From Vibrio methylphosphonaticus (GTDB taxonomy: Bacteria; Pseudomonadota; Gammaproteobacteria; Enterobacterales; Vibrionaceae), in the NCBI RefSeq assembly GCF_023634655.1, contig NZ_JAMKMS010000007.1:124001-188000 (forward strand): 64,000 nucleotides of DNA. Reading direction: 5' to 3'. Positions 39,168 through 50,267 of this stretch are shown one piece after another. The position numbers and the translations under genes are program-made. Numbering within the stretch: position 1 is the first letter of the stretch; every line of letters starts with the position of its first letter. The notes below the pieces were generated by a model. That model saw nothing but the letters and a program-made list of their open reading frames with translations, had not been told where the DNA came from and made no database searches.

Positions 39168-39770
39168 TTATTTTAGAAAGCTTGGTATCTGTGCTTCATA
39201 GGCCGCTATTTTATCGGCGTGTTGTAGTGTCAGACCGATATTATCCAAGCCGTTTAGCAAGCAGTGGCGACGGAATTCATCGATTTTAAACGAATACTCT
39301 TTACCATTAGCCGATACTGTCATTGACTCTAAATTGACGGTGATTTCTGCCCCTTCATTATCATTCACAAAGTGGAATAGCTCATCGACTTCTTGTTCGG
39401 TTAATCGAACTGGCACCATTTGGTTATTAATGGAGTTACCGTAAAAAATATCGGCAAAGCTCGGGGCAATCATCACTTGAATGCCATAGTCAGCCAGCGC
39501 CCAAGGTGCGTGCTCTCGTGAAGAACCACAGCCAAAGTTCTCACGAGCGAGCAAAATGCTCGCGCCTTGATAACGGGGGGCATTCATGATGAATTCAGGG
39601 TTAGGTTGTTGGCCTGCATCATCAAGAAAGCGCCAGTCATTGAACAGGTGCTGACCAAAGCCGGTGCGAGTGACTTTTTGCAAAAATTGCTTAGGAATAA
39701 TTGCATCAGTGTCGATGTTAGCGATATCTAAAGGGACGACTAACCCAGTGTGTTGTTTAAATCCTGACAT
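39168..39770 (-). CDS. leuD: 3-isopropylmalate dehydratase small subunit
   Basis: Small subunit of the isopropylmalate isomerase; with LeuC it converts 2- to 3-isopropylmalate in leucine synthesis. 200 aa. The start [27 protein letters not shown] and the swivel-domain segment [16 protein letters not shown] are diagnostic. AAGGA precedes the ATG, 10 bp after leuC. Last gene of leuABCD. Confidence 0.98.
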   Translation of the reverse strand: MSGFKQHTGLVVPLDIANIDTDAIIPKQFLQKVTRTGFGQHLFNDWRFLDDAGQQPNPEFIMNAPRYQGASILLARENFGCGSSREHAPWALADYGIQVMIAPSFADIFYGNSINNQMVPVRLTEQEVDELFHFVNDNEGAEITVNLESMTVSANGKEYSFKIDEFRRHCLLNGLDNIGLTLQHADKIAAYEAQIPSFLK

Positions 39771-39780
39771 GTGTTATTCC

Positions 39781-41184
39781 TTATGAGTCCAATTCTCTGA
39801 TATCAACAAAATGACCAGCAATAGCAGCGGCAGCAGCCATCGCAGGGCTGACTAAGTGTGTTCGGCCATCACGACCCTGGCGACCTTCGAAGTTACGGTT
39901 ACTGGTTGACGCACAGCGCTCTTGAGGACCCAGTCGGTCATTGTTCATTGCTAAACACATAGAGCAGCCAGGTAGGCGCCACTCAAATCCCGCTTCCTTA
40001 AAGATCACATCTAGACCTTCTGCTTCTGCTTGAGTTTTTACTTGCTCAGAACCAGGAACAATCAATGCTTGAACGTGAGAGGCGACGGTGCGACCTTTCG
40101 CAACAGCAGCGGCAGCACGCATATCTTCGATACGAGAGTTTGTGCAAGAGCCGACAAAGACTTTATCAACGTTATAATCAGTCAATGATTTACCCGCTTC
40201 AAGTCCCATGTACGCCAACGCTTTTTCTGCAGACATCTTCTCTACTGGATCCGCAAAGCTTTCAGGTGCTGGAATAGGTTGATCTACCGCGATGACTTGA
40301 CCCGGGTTGGTGCCCCATGTGACTTGAGGTTTAATGTCGGCACCATTTAGCGTGACTACCGCATCAAATGTCGCATCCGCATCGGTTTTAAATGTGTTCC
40401 AATACTCAACGGCTGCATCCCAGTCGCTGCCTTGCGGCGCAAACTTACGGCCTTTAATGTAGTCAAATGTCGTTTCATCTGGTGCAATTAGACCTGCTTT
40501 AGCACCGAGTTCGATGGCCATATTGCACACGGTCATTCGGCCTTCCATAGAAAGATCGGTGATGGCTTCACCACAAAACTCAACCACATAGCCAGTACCG
40601 CCAGCGGCTGTCGTTTTACCAATAATGGCAAGCACGATATCTTTTGCTGTTACACCTGGCGCCACTTTCCCTTTTACTTCGATCTTCATGGTTTTTGCAC
40701 GAGATTGTTTGAGGGTTTGCGTCGCTAATACGTGCTCAACCTCAGACGTACCGATACCGAAAGCCAGTGAACCAAATGCGCCATGGGTAGCGGTGTGAGA
40801 GTCTCCACATACAATGGTCATTGCTGGAAGTGTGATACCTAACTCAGGTCCCATGACGTGCACAATACCCTGATATTTATGATTAAGGTCATACAGTGTG
40901 ACACCAAACTCTTCACAGTTTTTTGATAGCGTTTCCATTTGGATACGCGCCATCTCACCTGACGCATTGATGTCTTTCGTTGTCGTGGATACGTTATGAT
41001 CCATGGTGGCGAAAGTTTTATTGACTTGGCGAACTGGGCGACCTTTCTCACGCAAACCATCAAACGCTTGTGGAGAGGTCACTTCATGGACGAGGTGACG
41101 GTCAATATAAAGAATTGGGTTTTCACCTTCGGCTTCTACGGCGACGTGCGCATCATAGACTTTTTCATACAGTGTTTTCGACAT
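39781..41184 (-). CDS. leuC: 3-isopropylmalate dehydratase large subunit
   Basis: Aconitase-family large subunit, 467 aa, that carries a [4Fe-4S] cluster. Cluster cysteines are seen in [11 protein letters not shown] (about residue 347) and GCSMCLAMN (about 407-410). The [13 protein letters not shown] block is present near 131. AAGGA precedes the ATG. leuC is separated from leuB by an unusually long 153-bp stretch with two inverted repeats. Confidence 0.98.
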   Translation of the reverse strand: MSKTLYEKVYDAHVAVEAEGENPILYIDRHLVHEVTSPQAFDGLREKGRPVRQVNKTFATMDHNVSTTTKDINASGEMARIQMETLSKNCEEFGVTLYDLNHKYQGIVHVMGPELGITLPAMTIVCGDSHTATHGAFGSLAFGIGTSEVEHVLATQTLKQSRAKTMKIEVKGKVAPGVTAKDIVLAIIGKTTAAGGTGYVVEFCGEAITDLSMEGRMTVCNMAIELGAKAGLIAPDETTFDYIKGRKFAPQGSDWDAAVEYWNTFKTDADATFDAVVTLNGADIKPQVTWGTNPGQVIAVDQPIPAPESFADPVEKMSAEKALAYMGLEAGKSLTDYNVDKVFVGSCTNSRIEDMRAAAAVAKGRTVASHVQALIVPGSEQVKTQAEAEGLDVIFKEAGFEWRLPGCSMCLAMNNDRLGPQERCASTSNRNFEGRQGRDGRTHLVSPAMAAAAAIAGHFVDIRELDS

Positions 41185-41253
41185 TGCTAATTCCTTGCTG
41201 TTGGTCTGCGCGAATTATTTCATCACGCAAGCAGAGTATTCTTATTATGATGT

Positions 41254-41278
41254 CGCGATGACATCGTGTGTCATCGCG
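41254..41278 (-). repeat. Hairpin in the leuB-leuC gap
   Basis: CGCGATGACA (41254-41263) pairs perfectly with TGTCATCGCG (41269-41278) around TCGTG. GC-rich stem and no T run: likely an mRNA stability or processing element inside the operon. Confidence 0.65.
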
Positions 41279-41311
41279 TAATTGCCAACCATGTTTGTGG
41301 CAAGCTAATTA

Positions 41312-44032
<2,721 letters not shown>

Positions 44033-44084
44033 ATTTGCTTCCTCTTTGTACAGGTTAATCGTTTACGTCCTGTTCGATTGATAT

Positions 44085-44114
44085 AAAAAAGCCCGCATCT
44101 CGATGCGGGCTTTA
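44085..44114 (-). terminator. leu operon attenuator terminator
   Basis: On the reverse strand AAAGCCCGCAT pairs perfectly with ATGCGGGCTTT (44103-44113 with 44088-44098) around CGAG, followed by six T. It begins 23 bases after the leader-ORF stop and ends 52 bases before leuA. GCGGG at about 44149-44153 in the leader could pair with the CCCGC of the left arm as a short anti-terminator. Confidence 0.85.
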
Positions 44115-44136
44115 AGAAAATTCTTAGTGGTGTTTT

Positions 44137-44265
44137 TCAGACACTGGCTACCCGCGCGTTTTGTTCACGATAAGGAGGAGGCTCAGCAGGAGAGAAAAAC
44201 GTAATGTCATTGTTATACATTCCACGAAATTTGGTTAACAAATTAGTACCGCACTCACCGTTCAT
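44137..44265 (-). CDS. Candidate leu operon leader peptide, 42 aa
   Basis: ATG 44265 is preceded by AGGAAAG with eight bases between, in the right place for a leader ORF: after the predicted promoter and just before the terminator. The 42-aa product has only two leucines (codons 9-10, TTG TTA) and no leucine run; it has a PAEPPPY stretch instead. An internal ATG at 44220 would give a 27-aa form. Leader ORFs of amino-acid operons usually hold consecutive codons for the regulated amino acid, so either this works differently or the ORF is not the sensor. Confidence 0.5.
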   Translation of the reverse strand: MNGECGTNLLTKFRGMYNNDITFFSPAEPPPYREQNARVASV

Positions 44266-44315
44266 CGTCAAGTCTTTCCTCTCTTTTTTCTAGTTATCGG
44301 AGGAGTAAGATGAAA

Positions 44316-44344
44316 ATTAGATGCTGTCATCACTATTTAATCAA
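44316..44344 (-). promoter_or_regulatory. Predicted leu operon promoter
   Basis: Reverse strand: -35 TTGATT at 44344-44339, 17-bp spacer, -10 TCTAAT at 44321-44316, predicting a start near 44309, 44 bases before the leader ORF. The -35 hexamer lies at the centre of the perfect palindrome 44327-44362. Confidence 0.55.
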
Positions 44345-44362
44345 TTGATTAAATAGTGATGA
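44327..44362. promoter_or_regulatory. Perfect 36-bp palindrome in the leu/tetR intergenic region
   Basis: Every base from 44327 to 44344 pairs with its partner from 44345 to 44362. The centre is AATCAATTGATT, the outer arms are TCATCACTATTT and its complement. It overlaps the predicted leu promoter and lies 92 bp before the tetR start. Size and symmetry suit a TetR-family operator bound by two dimers. Confidence 0.7.
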
Positions 44363-44393
44363 ATTTAAACGCTCTCGATGTGTTAACTAATTG

Positions 44394-44425
44394 CTCTATA
44401 ATTAATCGATTGATTAATTATAGAG
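44394..44425. promoter_or_regulatory. Second palindrome, 32 bp, before tetR
   Basis: 14-bp perfect arms (44394-44407 with 44412-44425) around GATT; the core AATCGATTGATT differs by one base from the core of the 36-bp palindrome, and the two centres are 65 bp apart. A TATAAT at 44397-44402 on the plus strand lies inside it and could be the tetR -10 element. Confidence 0.7.
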
Positions 44426-44456
44426 ATCAGAGATCAGAGATCAGAGATCAGAGATG
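44422..44456. repeat. Tandem repeat, 7-bp unit AGAGATC, up to the tetR start codon
   Basis: Four perfect AGAGATC copies (44422-44449) and a fifth, AGAGATG (44450-44456), whose last three bases are the predicted ATG of tetR. The first copy overlaps the arm of the palindrome. The repeats fill the space where a Shine-Dalgarno would be expected. Confidence 0.9.
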
Positions 44457-45104
44457 CAAGAGAGCGATGTGGCGATAAAAAGAAAGGTTGGACGACCTAG
44501 TAAGCAAACTGACACCAGAGAAAAACTGTTAAGTCATGCTCGTGATTTGTTTGTCGTGATGCCTTATGACAAGGTTTCTACTCGCCTTATCGCCCAGCGG
44601 GCCGGTGTCAATATCGCGATGATTCGTTACTATTTTGGTAATAAAGAGGGGCTGTTTGAGGCAATGATTCGAGAGACGATTCAACCGATGAAGCAACAAA
44701 TGGAAGCAACCTTTATCTCGGATGATCACAAAAACATCTTTGAGTTTATGCGAATCTATTATCACGAGATGAATAAGGTGCCACAGTTTCCAAGGTTGCT
44801 CTCTCAAGTTATGCATATGCCGCCATCGGCCACACAGCGACGCCTGTTTGAGAAAGTCTTTAGCGATATTGGTCGGCCTGATCACGACTTAATCTTTGGC
44901 AAATTACAATCCGCGGGCTATTTACGAGATGGAGTGGATCCTAAGTTATGTAAAGTCTCCTTTATTGCCCTCATGGTTTTCCCTTTCCTTGCCCCCCCTG
45001 CGATGTTGCAACTGCATGGTATTGAGCTAACGGAAACCTTTCTCGATGAGTTACTCGACCACAATATCCAACTTCTTACGCGTGGCTTGCTACGTACTAA
45101 TTAA
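44454..45104 (+). CDS. TetR family transcriptional regulator of the RND pump
   Basis: 216 aa. The N-terminal helix-turn-helix domain (about residues 12-65, KVGRPSKQTDTREKLL ... LIAQRAGVNIAMIRYYFGNKEGLFEAMI) is a classic TetR domain; the C-terminal ligand domain is not specific. It overlaps the downstream adaptor gene by one base, so it is co-transcribed with the pump and probably represses its own operon from the two palindromes upstream. The ATG at 44454 is formed by the repeat array; a GTG at 44469 with AAGAGAG upstream is an alternative start. Confidence 0.9.
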   Translation: MQESDVAIKRKVGRPSKQTDTREKLLSHARDLFVVMPYDKVSTRLIAQRAGVNIAMIRYYFGNKEGLFEAMIRETIQPMKQQMEATFISDDHKNIFEFMRIYYHEMNKVPQFPRLLSQVMHMPPSATQRRLFEKVFSDIGRPDHDLIFGKLQSAGYLRDGVDPKLCKVSFIALMVFPFLAPPAMLQLHGIELTETFLDELLDHNIQLLTRGLLRTN

Positions 45105-46423
45105 TGAAAATCAGAATGTTAACGATGAAGTCTATGAATAAGAAATTACTGTTTTTTCCTGCGCTTGCTGTTGGGGTCGTCGTATTGATTGCCGCGATTA
45201 ATTTAAGACCCGATATTCCAACAAAGCCTGCTGGTGATCGAGCCAGAGTGGTGGATATCCTTACCATGCAGCCGAAAACTTCTTCTCCTTTAGCGGTGGG
45301 TTTTGGTCGTGTGACGCCAAAGCTTGAATGGAAGGCTATATCAGAAGTATCGGGTGAAGTAGTGTACAAACACCCTGCGTTAGAAAAGGGCAACATCGTT
45401 GCTGCGGGTACGGAAGTACTGCGTATTGATCCACTCGATTACGAACTCAGGTTGTCACAGGCGATTGCCGATGTGAAATCCAGTCAGACGCAGCTCGCGC
45501 GTATTGATCAAGAAGAAATTAATTTAAAGCAAACGCTAACCATTGAGCTTAATCGCCTGACGTTAACAAAGAATGAGTACCAGCGACGAGTCGATCTTAA
45601 TAAGCGAGGCCTAAGCTCGCAGTCGGATGTGGATACCCAGAAGCAAAACATGCTGTCACAACAAAAACTGGTGCAAGAGCTACAAAACCAGCTTGCGTTG
45701 CTACCGGACGAAAGAGAGGTGGCGCTTGCGGTGGTCAATGTGAATAACGCGAAAGAGCAAGAAGCGCAGCGACTGCTCGCCAAAACACGCATTTACTTAC
45801 CACAGACATTGCGAATTGCCGAAGTGGATGCCGAGGTCAATCAAGTGGTCAATCAGCAGCAAGCCATGGTCACGGCACACGGTACTGACATGATGGAAGT
45901 GGAAGCTCAGTTATCCATACACGATCTTCAATTGATTGCGACTACGCTTAATGGCGATGAAAAAAATCCGCTACAAAGCCTGAACGCGGTCGTTGAGTTA
46001 AGTAGCGGTAACCTGTTATCAACATGGCCAGCAAAAGTGGTTCGTGTGAGTGAAACGGTGGATCCTAACCAAGCAACGGCAGGTGTGATCTTAGAGATCC
46101 CACAAGCGACAACAGGAAATGGTTTGTCTGATACACCGCTGTTGGTCAATGGAATGTTTGTTAAGGCGATCATTGAAGGTAAGCCGCAGCAAGCGTGGCT
46201 CATTCCAGAGCGAGCTTTACATGGTGATAAAGTCTACCTCATGGATGCAGAGCAGCGTCTCGCTATCATGCCGGTTACGGTTGTGTATCGCCGTGATAAT
46301 CAGGTATCAGTGAAAGGGGCATTTCAAGGGGGAGAGAAACTGATCCTGAATGACTTATTGCCTGCGATCGAGGGCATGCTGCTTAGAGATTCAAGCGTGA
46401 AGCAGGAGGAACCTGAGTCATGA
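45104..46423 (+). CDS. RND efflux periplasmic adaptor subunit (membrane fusion protein)
   Basis: 439-aa HlyD-family adaptor with one N-terminal membrane anchor (about residues 13-32) and a periplasmic body. The first barrel-sandwich strand reads WKAISEVSGEVVYKHPALEKGNIV (about 82-105), a coiled-coil follows (about 120-220), then a beta-barrel domain. It bridges the pump to an outer-membrane channel that is not encoded here. The start overlaps the tetR stop by one base; in-frame ATGs at 45116 and 45125 are possible. It overlaps the pump gene by four bases. Confidence 0.92.
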   Translation: MKIRMLTMKSMNKKLLFFPALAVGVVVLIAAINLRPDIPTKPAGDRARVVDILTMQPKTSSPLAVGFGRVTPKLEWKAISEVSGEVVYKHPALEKGNIVAAGTEVLRIDPLDYELRLSQAIADVKSSQTQLARIDQEEINLKQTLTIELNRLTLTKNEYQRRVDLNKRGLSSQSDVDTQKQNMLSQQKLVQELQNQLALLPDEREVALAVVNVNNAKEQEAQRLLAKTRIYLPQTLRIAEVDAEVNQVVNQQQAMVTAHGTDMMEVEAQLSIHDLQLIATTLNGDEKNPLQSLNAVVELSSGNLLSTWPAKVVRVSETVDPNQATAGVILEIPQATTGNGLSDTPLLVNGMFVKAIIEGKPQQAWLIPERALHGDKVYLMDAEQRLAIMPVTVVYRRDNQVSVKGAFQGGEKLILNDLLPAIEGMLLRDSSVKQEEPES

Positions 46424-49400
46424 TTCGTTTCTTCGCAAAGCACCCTACTGCTGCCAACTTGTTGATGCTGGCCCTCGTGATACTGGGTCTATCTTCATTA
46501 TCGACGATCAAACGTGAGACGTTTCCCGAGTTCAGTCCTCCTTACATCATGGCGGCGATCACCTATCCTGGCGCTTCGCCTCAAGAAGTGGAAGAGAGTC
46601 TATGTATCCGAATGGAAGACGCCGTTGATGGCTTAGCGAACATTGAAGAGACCAAGTGTGAGGCGATTGAAGGTTCAGCCCGTCTGACATTAAAGCTATC
46701 TGAGAAAGCGGATATCGGTCGTATGCTGGTGGATGTTCAGACTCAGATTAATTCCATCAATGATTTTCCTGATGAGATCGAGTCCCCGATTGTCCAAGAA
46801 TTAGATTGGAACGAACCTGTGGTCGATATTGCGATTACCGCGGATACCGGATGGCCAGAACTCAAAGCCTACGCCGAACAACTCAAGAGAACATTGAAAC
46901 TTGACTACGGTGTGTCATTGGTTGAGGTCAGTGGCTTCTCTGATCATCAGTATCGTGTTGAACTCAATACCCAAGTGATGCGACAACTTGGGCTTAGTGT
47001 GAACGATATTGCAGCTAAAATTGGTAAACAGAACGTTAAGTTGCCAAGTGGTAATGTTGAGACAGAGGATAAAAACTTCCTTATTCGTTTTGATGAGCGT
47101 CGAGTATCGCCGCAAGAGCTTGCTTCTTTGGTTATTGGCTCAAGTTCTTCAGGTGCGTTGATTCGTCTTAATGATGTTGCGACGATTACCGACAGATTTG
47201 AGTTGGATGAGCAGAAAGTGTTGTTTAATGACAAGCCTTCGGCAGTGCTTAAAATCAGCAAAAACAAAGAAGACGATGCACTTCGAATTAAAGACAATGT
47301 GGTGCAATTTGTTGAAGAACAACGCGCTATAGCCCCGGACGGCGTGACGCTAGAAATGACCAACGATATCTCATCTGTGTTGTGGGATCGTTTGACCATG
47401 ATGGTGAAAAATGGCTGGCAAGGGATCGTTTTAGTATTTGCTACCATGTGGCTATTCTTTAGCTTCCGTTACTCATTTTGGGTGGCGGCAGGTTTGCCCG
47501 TCGCCTTTTTAGGTGGCTTGTTCTTAATGGCGAGTCTTGGGTTATCCATCAATATTATGTCGTTAGTTGGGCTGTTAATGGCGATAGGGATCATGATGGA
47601 TGATGCCATCGTGATTGCTGAGTCGATCGCCTCGCATCTTGATCGTGGACAAAAAATTGATGACGCGGTCATTAATGGCGTTAAGAAAGTCCTACCCGGT
47701 GTGATTTCCTCATTCTTAACCACCGTGTGTATTTTTGGCAGCTTGTTGTTCCTTGATGGCGAAATGGGAGCGGTATTGAAGGCCGTGCCCCAGGTACTGA
47801 TTTTGGTATTGTCGTTGAGTCTCATCGAGGCATTTTTAATTCTGCCGAGCCACCTATCTCACTCGTTACATAAACAGAAAAAAGAAAAACCGCCGATTAA
47901 ATTTAAGCGTGTTTTGTTAGAGCGCTTTGAGAACTTTAGAAATACTACGTTAGTTAATGCCGTCGATCGGGTCGTATCGCAGCGCTATGCCTTTATGGGG
48001 GGAGTGCTGTCATTACTCCTAGTTTCTGTTGCGTTAATTGCGGGTGGCGCGGTGAAGTTTGTACCATTTCCAGAGCTTGATGGTGATACCGCGGAAGTTC
48101 GTATTATTTTGCCGCCCGGTGCGTCGCTAGCGCAAACAGAAAGAGTGGTCGATCGCGTTGTCGCCTCGGCTAAAAAGTTAAATGTCGAGTGGAGTGAGAA
48201 CAATGAAGGGGGACGAACGTTAGTTCAGCAGATCACCAGCCAGTTTAATACCAATCAAGATGCCAACGAATCAGGGCCTCACCTTGCCACCGTTCGACTG
48301 GATCTATTAGGGGCGGAACAGCGAAATACCCTCATCGATGACTTTGTCGATGCGTGGCGTGAAGATGTTGGTGAGTTAGCGGATCCTATCTCGCTGGTAT
48401 TTAAACAACCAACGATGGGGCCAGGTGGTCGAGCGATTGAAATTCGTATTAAGCATGACAATCTTGAGCAACTTAAAGCCGCGTCTATCGATATTCAGCA
48501 GTATCTCAATGAATTTGATGGTGTGCATGGTGTTCTTGATGACATGCGATTGGGTAAAGAAGAAATTCTAGTTAAGTTGCGTCCTGGAGCAGAGACATAC
48601 GGGGTAGATGGACAACTGATCGCCAATCAATTACGAGCGGCTTTCTTTGGTCAAACGGCTGATGAAATTCAGCTTGGTGTCGAGAACATTAAAATCGAGG
48701 TGAAACTCAACAAGCACGATATCGCTGATGTTCAGCAATTGGCCAATTTCCCGATCATTCTCCCTGATGGGGCACAATTGCCGTTAGGTGCCATCGCGAC
48801 TATGGATTTTCAGCGTAATTATGTCAGGATCCAGCGAATCGATGGTCTACGAACCATCAGTGTATTTGGGGATACCGATAGTAGTAAAGTCAGCTCATCT
48901 GAAATCATTCGCCAATTCCAGAATGAGGAAGTCCCAATCCTTAAGCAAGCTTATCCAGGACTTCGCTTTGATTTTGAAGGGTCAGCAAAAGATACCGAAA
49001 AAACGGGTTCCTCAATGGGTAAAGGGTTCTTACTCGGACTGTTTGGTGTGTTTTGTATTCTAAGCTATCAGTTCCGTAGTTACTTAGAGCCGTTTGTGGT
49101 CATGTTGGCCATTCCACTCGCTTTCATTGGTGTGGTTTGGGGGCACTTGTTACTGGGACACTCCTTGAGTATGCCAAGCATTATGGGGTTTGTGTCGTTA
49201 GCTGGCATTGTTGTTAATGACTCCATCTTACTGGTGCAATACATACGTCATCACGTTGATGAGGGGGAGTCGGTTCATGACTCGGTAGTGAAAGCCAGTC
49301 GAGAGCGCTTTAGAGCGGTATTCCTAACGTCGATGACAACAGCGGCAGGGTTACTGCCACTGCTAATGGAAACCAGCATGCAAGCTCAGGTTATTCAGCC

Positions 49401-49521
49401 GTTAGTGATCTCTATCGTATTTGGTATTTTTGCTTCCACATTACTTGTTTTGTTTATGATTCCATCAGCTTACGCCATATTAGCGGACTGGGGGCTAGTA
49501 CATAAACACGAAGAAATTTAA
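46420..49521 (+). CDS. RND family efflux permease
   Basis: 1033-aa inner-membrane transporter with the two-repeat RND layout: one helix at the N-terminus, a large periplasmic loop, helices 2-6 (about 335-480), a second helix/loop set and helices 8-12 (about 865-1015). GIMMDDAIVIAES in helix 4 carries the proton-relay aspartates. Start IRFFAKHPTAANLL and the motif ETFPEFSPPYI are typical of the branch next to HAE1 pumps. Substrate is unknown. It is coupled to the adaptor through an ATGA overlap. Confidence 0.93.
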   Translation: MIRFFAKHPTAANLLMLALVILGLSSLSTIKRETFPEFSPPYIMAAITYPGASPQEVEESLCIRMEDAVDGLANIEETKCEAIEGSARLTLKLSEKADIGRMLVDVQTQINSINDFPDEIESPIVQELDWNEPVVDIAITADTGWPELKAYAEQLKRTLKLDYGVSLVEVSGFSDHQYRVELNTQVMRQLGLSVNDIAAKIGKQNVKLPSGNVETEDKNFLIRFDERRVSPQELASLVIGSSSSGALIRLNDVATITDRFELDEQKVLFNDKPSAVLKISKNKEDDALRIKDNVVQFVEEQRAIAPDGVTLEMTNDISSVLWDRLTMMVKNGWQGIVLVFATMWLFFSFRYSFWVAAGLPVAFLGGLFLMASLGLSINIMSLVGLLMAIGIMMDDAIVIAESIASHLDRGQKIDDAVINGVKKVLPGVISSFLTTVCIFGSLLFLDGEMGAVLKAVPQVLILVLSLSLIEAFLILPSHLSHSLHKQKKEKPPIKFKRVLLERFENFRNTTLVNAVDRVVSQRYAFMGGVLSLLLVSVALIAGGAVKFVPFPELDGDTAEVRIILPPGASLAQTERVVDRVVASAKKLNVEWSENNEGGRTLVQQITSQFNTNQDANESGPHLATVRLDLLGAEQRNTLIDDFVDAWREDVGELADPISLVFKQPTMGPGGRAIEIRIKHDNLEQLKAASIDIQQYLNEFDGVHGVLDDMRLGKEEILVKLRPGAETYGVDGQLIANQLRAAFFGQTADEIQLGVENIKIEVKLNKHDIADVQQLANFPIILPDGAQLPLGAIATMDFQRNYVRIQRIDGLRTISVFGDTDSSKVSSSEIIRQFQNEEVPILKQAYPGLRFDFEGSAKDTEKTGSSMGKGFLLGLFGVFCILSYQFRSYLEPFVVMLAIPLAFIGVVWGHLLLGHSLSMPSIMGFVSLAGIVVNDSILLVQYIRHHVDEGESVHDSVVKASRERFRAVFLTSMTTAAGLLPLLMETSMQAQVIQPLVISIVFGIFASTLLVLFMIPSAYAILADWGLVHKHEEI

Positions 49522-49564
49522 CCGTTAGTCGCGCTCTTTCCTTCGTAAGCAGGACCGTAAAAAT

Positions 49565-49592
49565 TAGTGAGGTAAGTCGTTACCTCACTAAC
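49565..49592. repeat. Perfect hairpin after the RND permease
   Basis: TTAGTGAGGTAA (49565-49576) pairs perfectly with TTACCTCACTAA (49581-49592) around GTCG. The only T run borders it on the reverse strand (CTAATTTTTACGG), so as an intrinsic terminator it would stop leftward antisense transcripts; for the pump mRNA it is at most a 3'-end stabiliser. Confidence 0.6.
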
Positions 49593-49684
49593 CTTCATCA
49601 TAACTCCAACAATTCGTCACCTAACTGTCATGCAACCTGACTATTTTTTGATCATACGAGATTATCTATGACAAGGAGTAGGTC

Positions 49685-50263
49685 ATGCGTACTATTGAAC
49701 CGATTGCTCGTTTCGACCTGGCGTTTTCATTATTTTGTTTGGATCACCGTTTTAATGCGCAAGTCGCACAACTGAGTCGGCTAATTTCTAGAAGTGGTGA
49801 TGGGCCTCTTTATGCCTGCATAGCAGCCTTTGTTTGGTGTATTGATGAGCGTGTAGGCGAGGCCTTTCTTGCCGTTGCTTTACTCGCTTTTGCCGTTGAA
49901 CTCCCTATTTATTGGGTGGCGAAAAATAGTTTTAAACGCCGTCGTCCACAAGAGCTTTGTCAGTACGTTCAGCCCTTCATCACCCCATCCGATCGCTATA
50001 GCTTACCTTCCGGGCATACCGCGGCTGCATTTCTTATGGCGACCGTTATTGGCCATTTTTATCCAGAGTTTTTCTTTGTTTGTCTGGTTTGGGCGACTTT
50101 GATTGGTGTGTCGCGAGTGTTACTCGGCGTGCACTTTTTAACGGATGTTGTGATTGGGGCGGTGCTAGGCGTTTTGTGCGCGATGTTTGCACTGAATTGG
50201 GTTACTGCAAATTATATAACGTCAAACTCGATCGTACTGGGTTACGTCGAATTACTGGCTTGA
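49685..50263 (+). CDS. PAP2 family membrane phosphatase
   Basis: 192-aa inner-membrane protein with about five to six helices. The three phosphatase motifs are seen: KNSFKRRRPQ (KxxxxxxRP type), SLPSGHTAAAF (PSGH) and SRVLLGVHFLTDVV (SRxxxxxHxxxD). It probably dephosphorylates a lipid phosphate such as undecaprenyl or phosphatidylglycerol phosphate; the substrate is not known. AGGAG lies eight bases before the ATG. The glycosyltransferase starts four bases after its stop, so the two probably form an operon. Confidence 0.9.
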   Translation: MRTIEPIARFDLAFSLFCLDHRFNAQVAQLSRLISRSGDGPLYACIAAFVWCIDERVGEAFLAVALLAFAVELPIYWVAKNSFKRRRPQELCQYVQPFITPSDRYSLPSGHTAAAFLMATVIGHFYPEFFFVCLVWATLIGVSRVLLGVHFLTDVVIGAVLGVLCAMFALNWVTANYITSNSIVLGYVELLA

Positions 50264-50267
50264 GGGG

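Noticed and set aside
44033..44136. Riboswitch or T-box in the leu leader
   Set aside because: No conserved T-box or riboswitch core seen; the terminator after a short ORF is better explained by attenuation.
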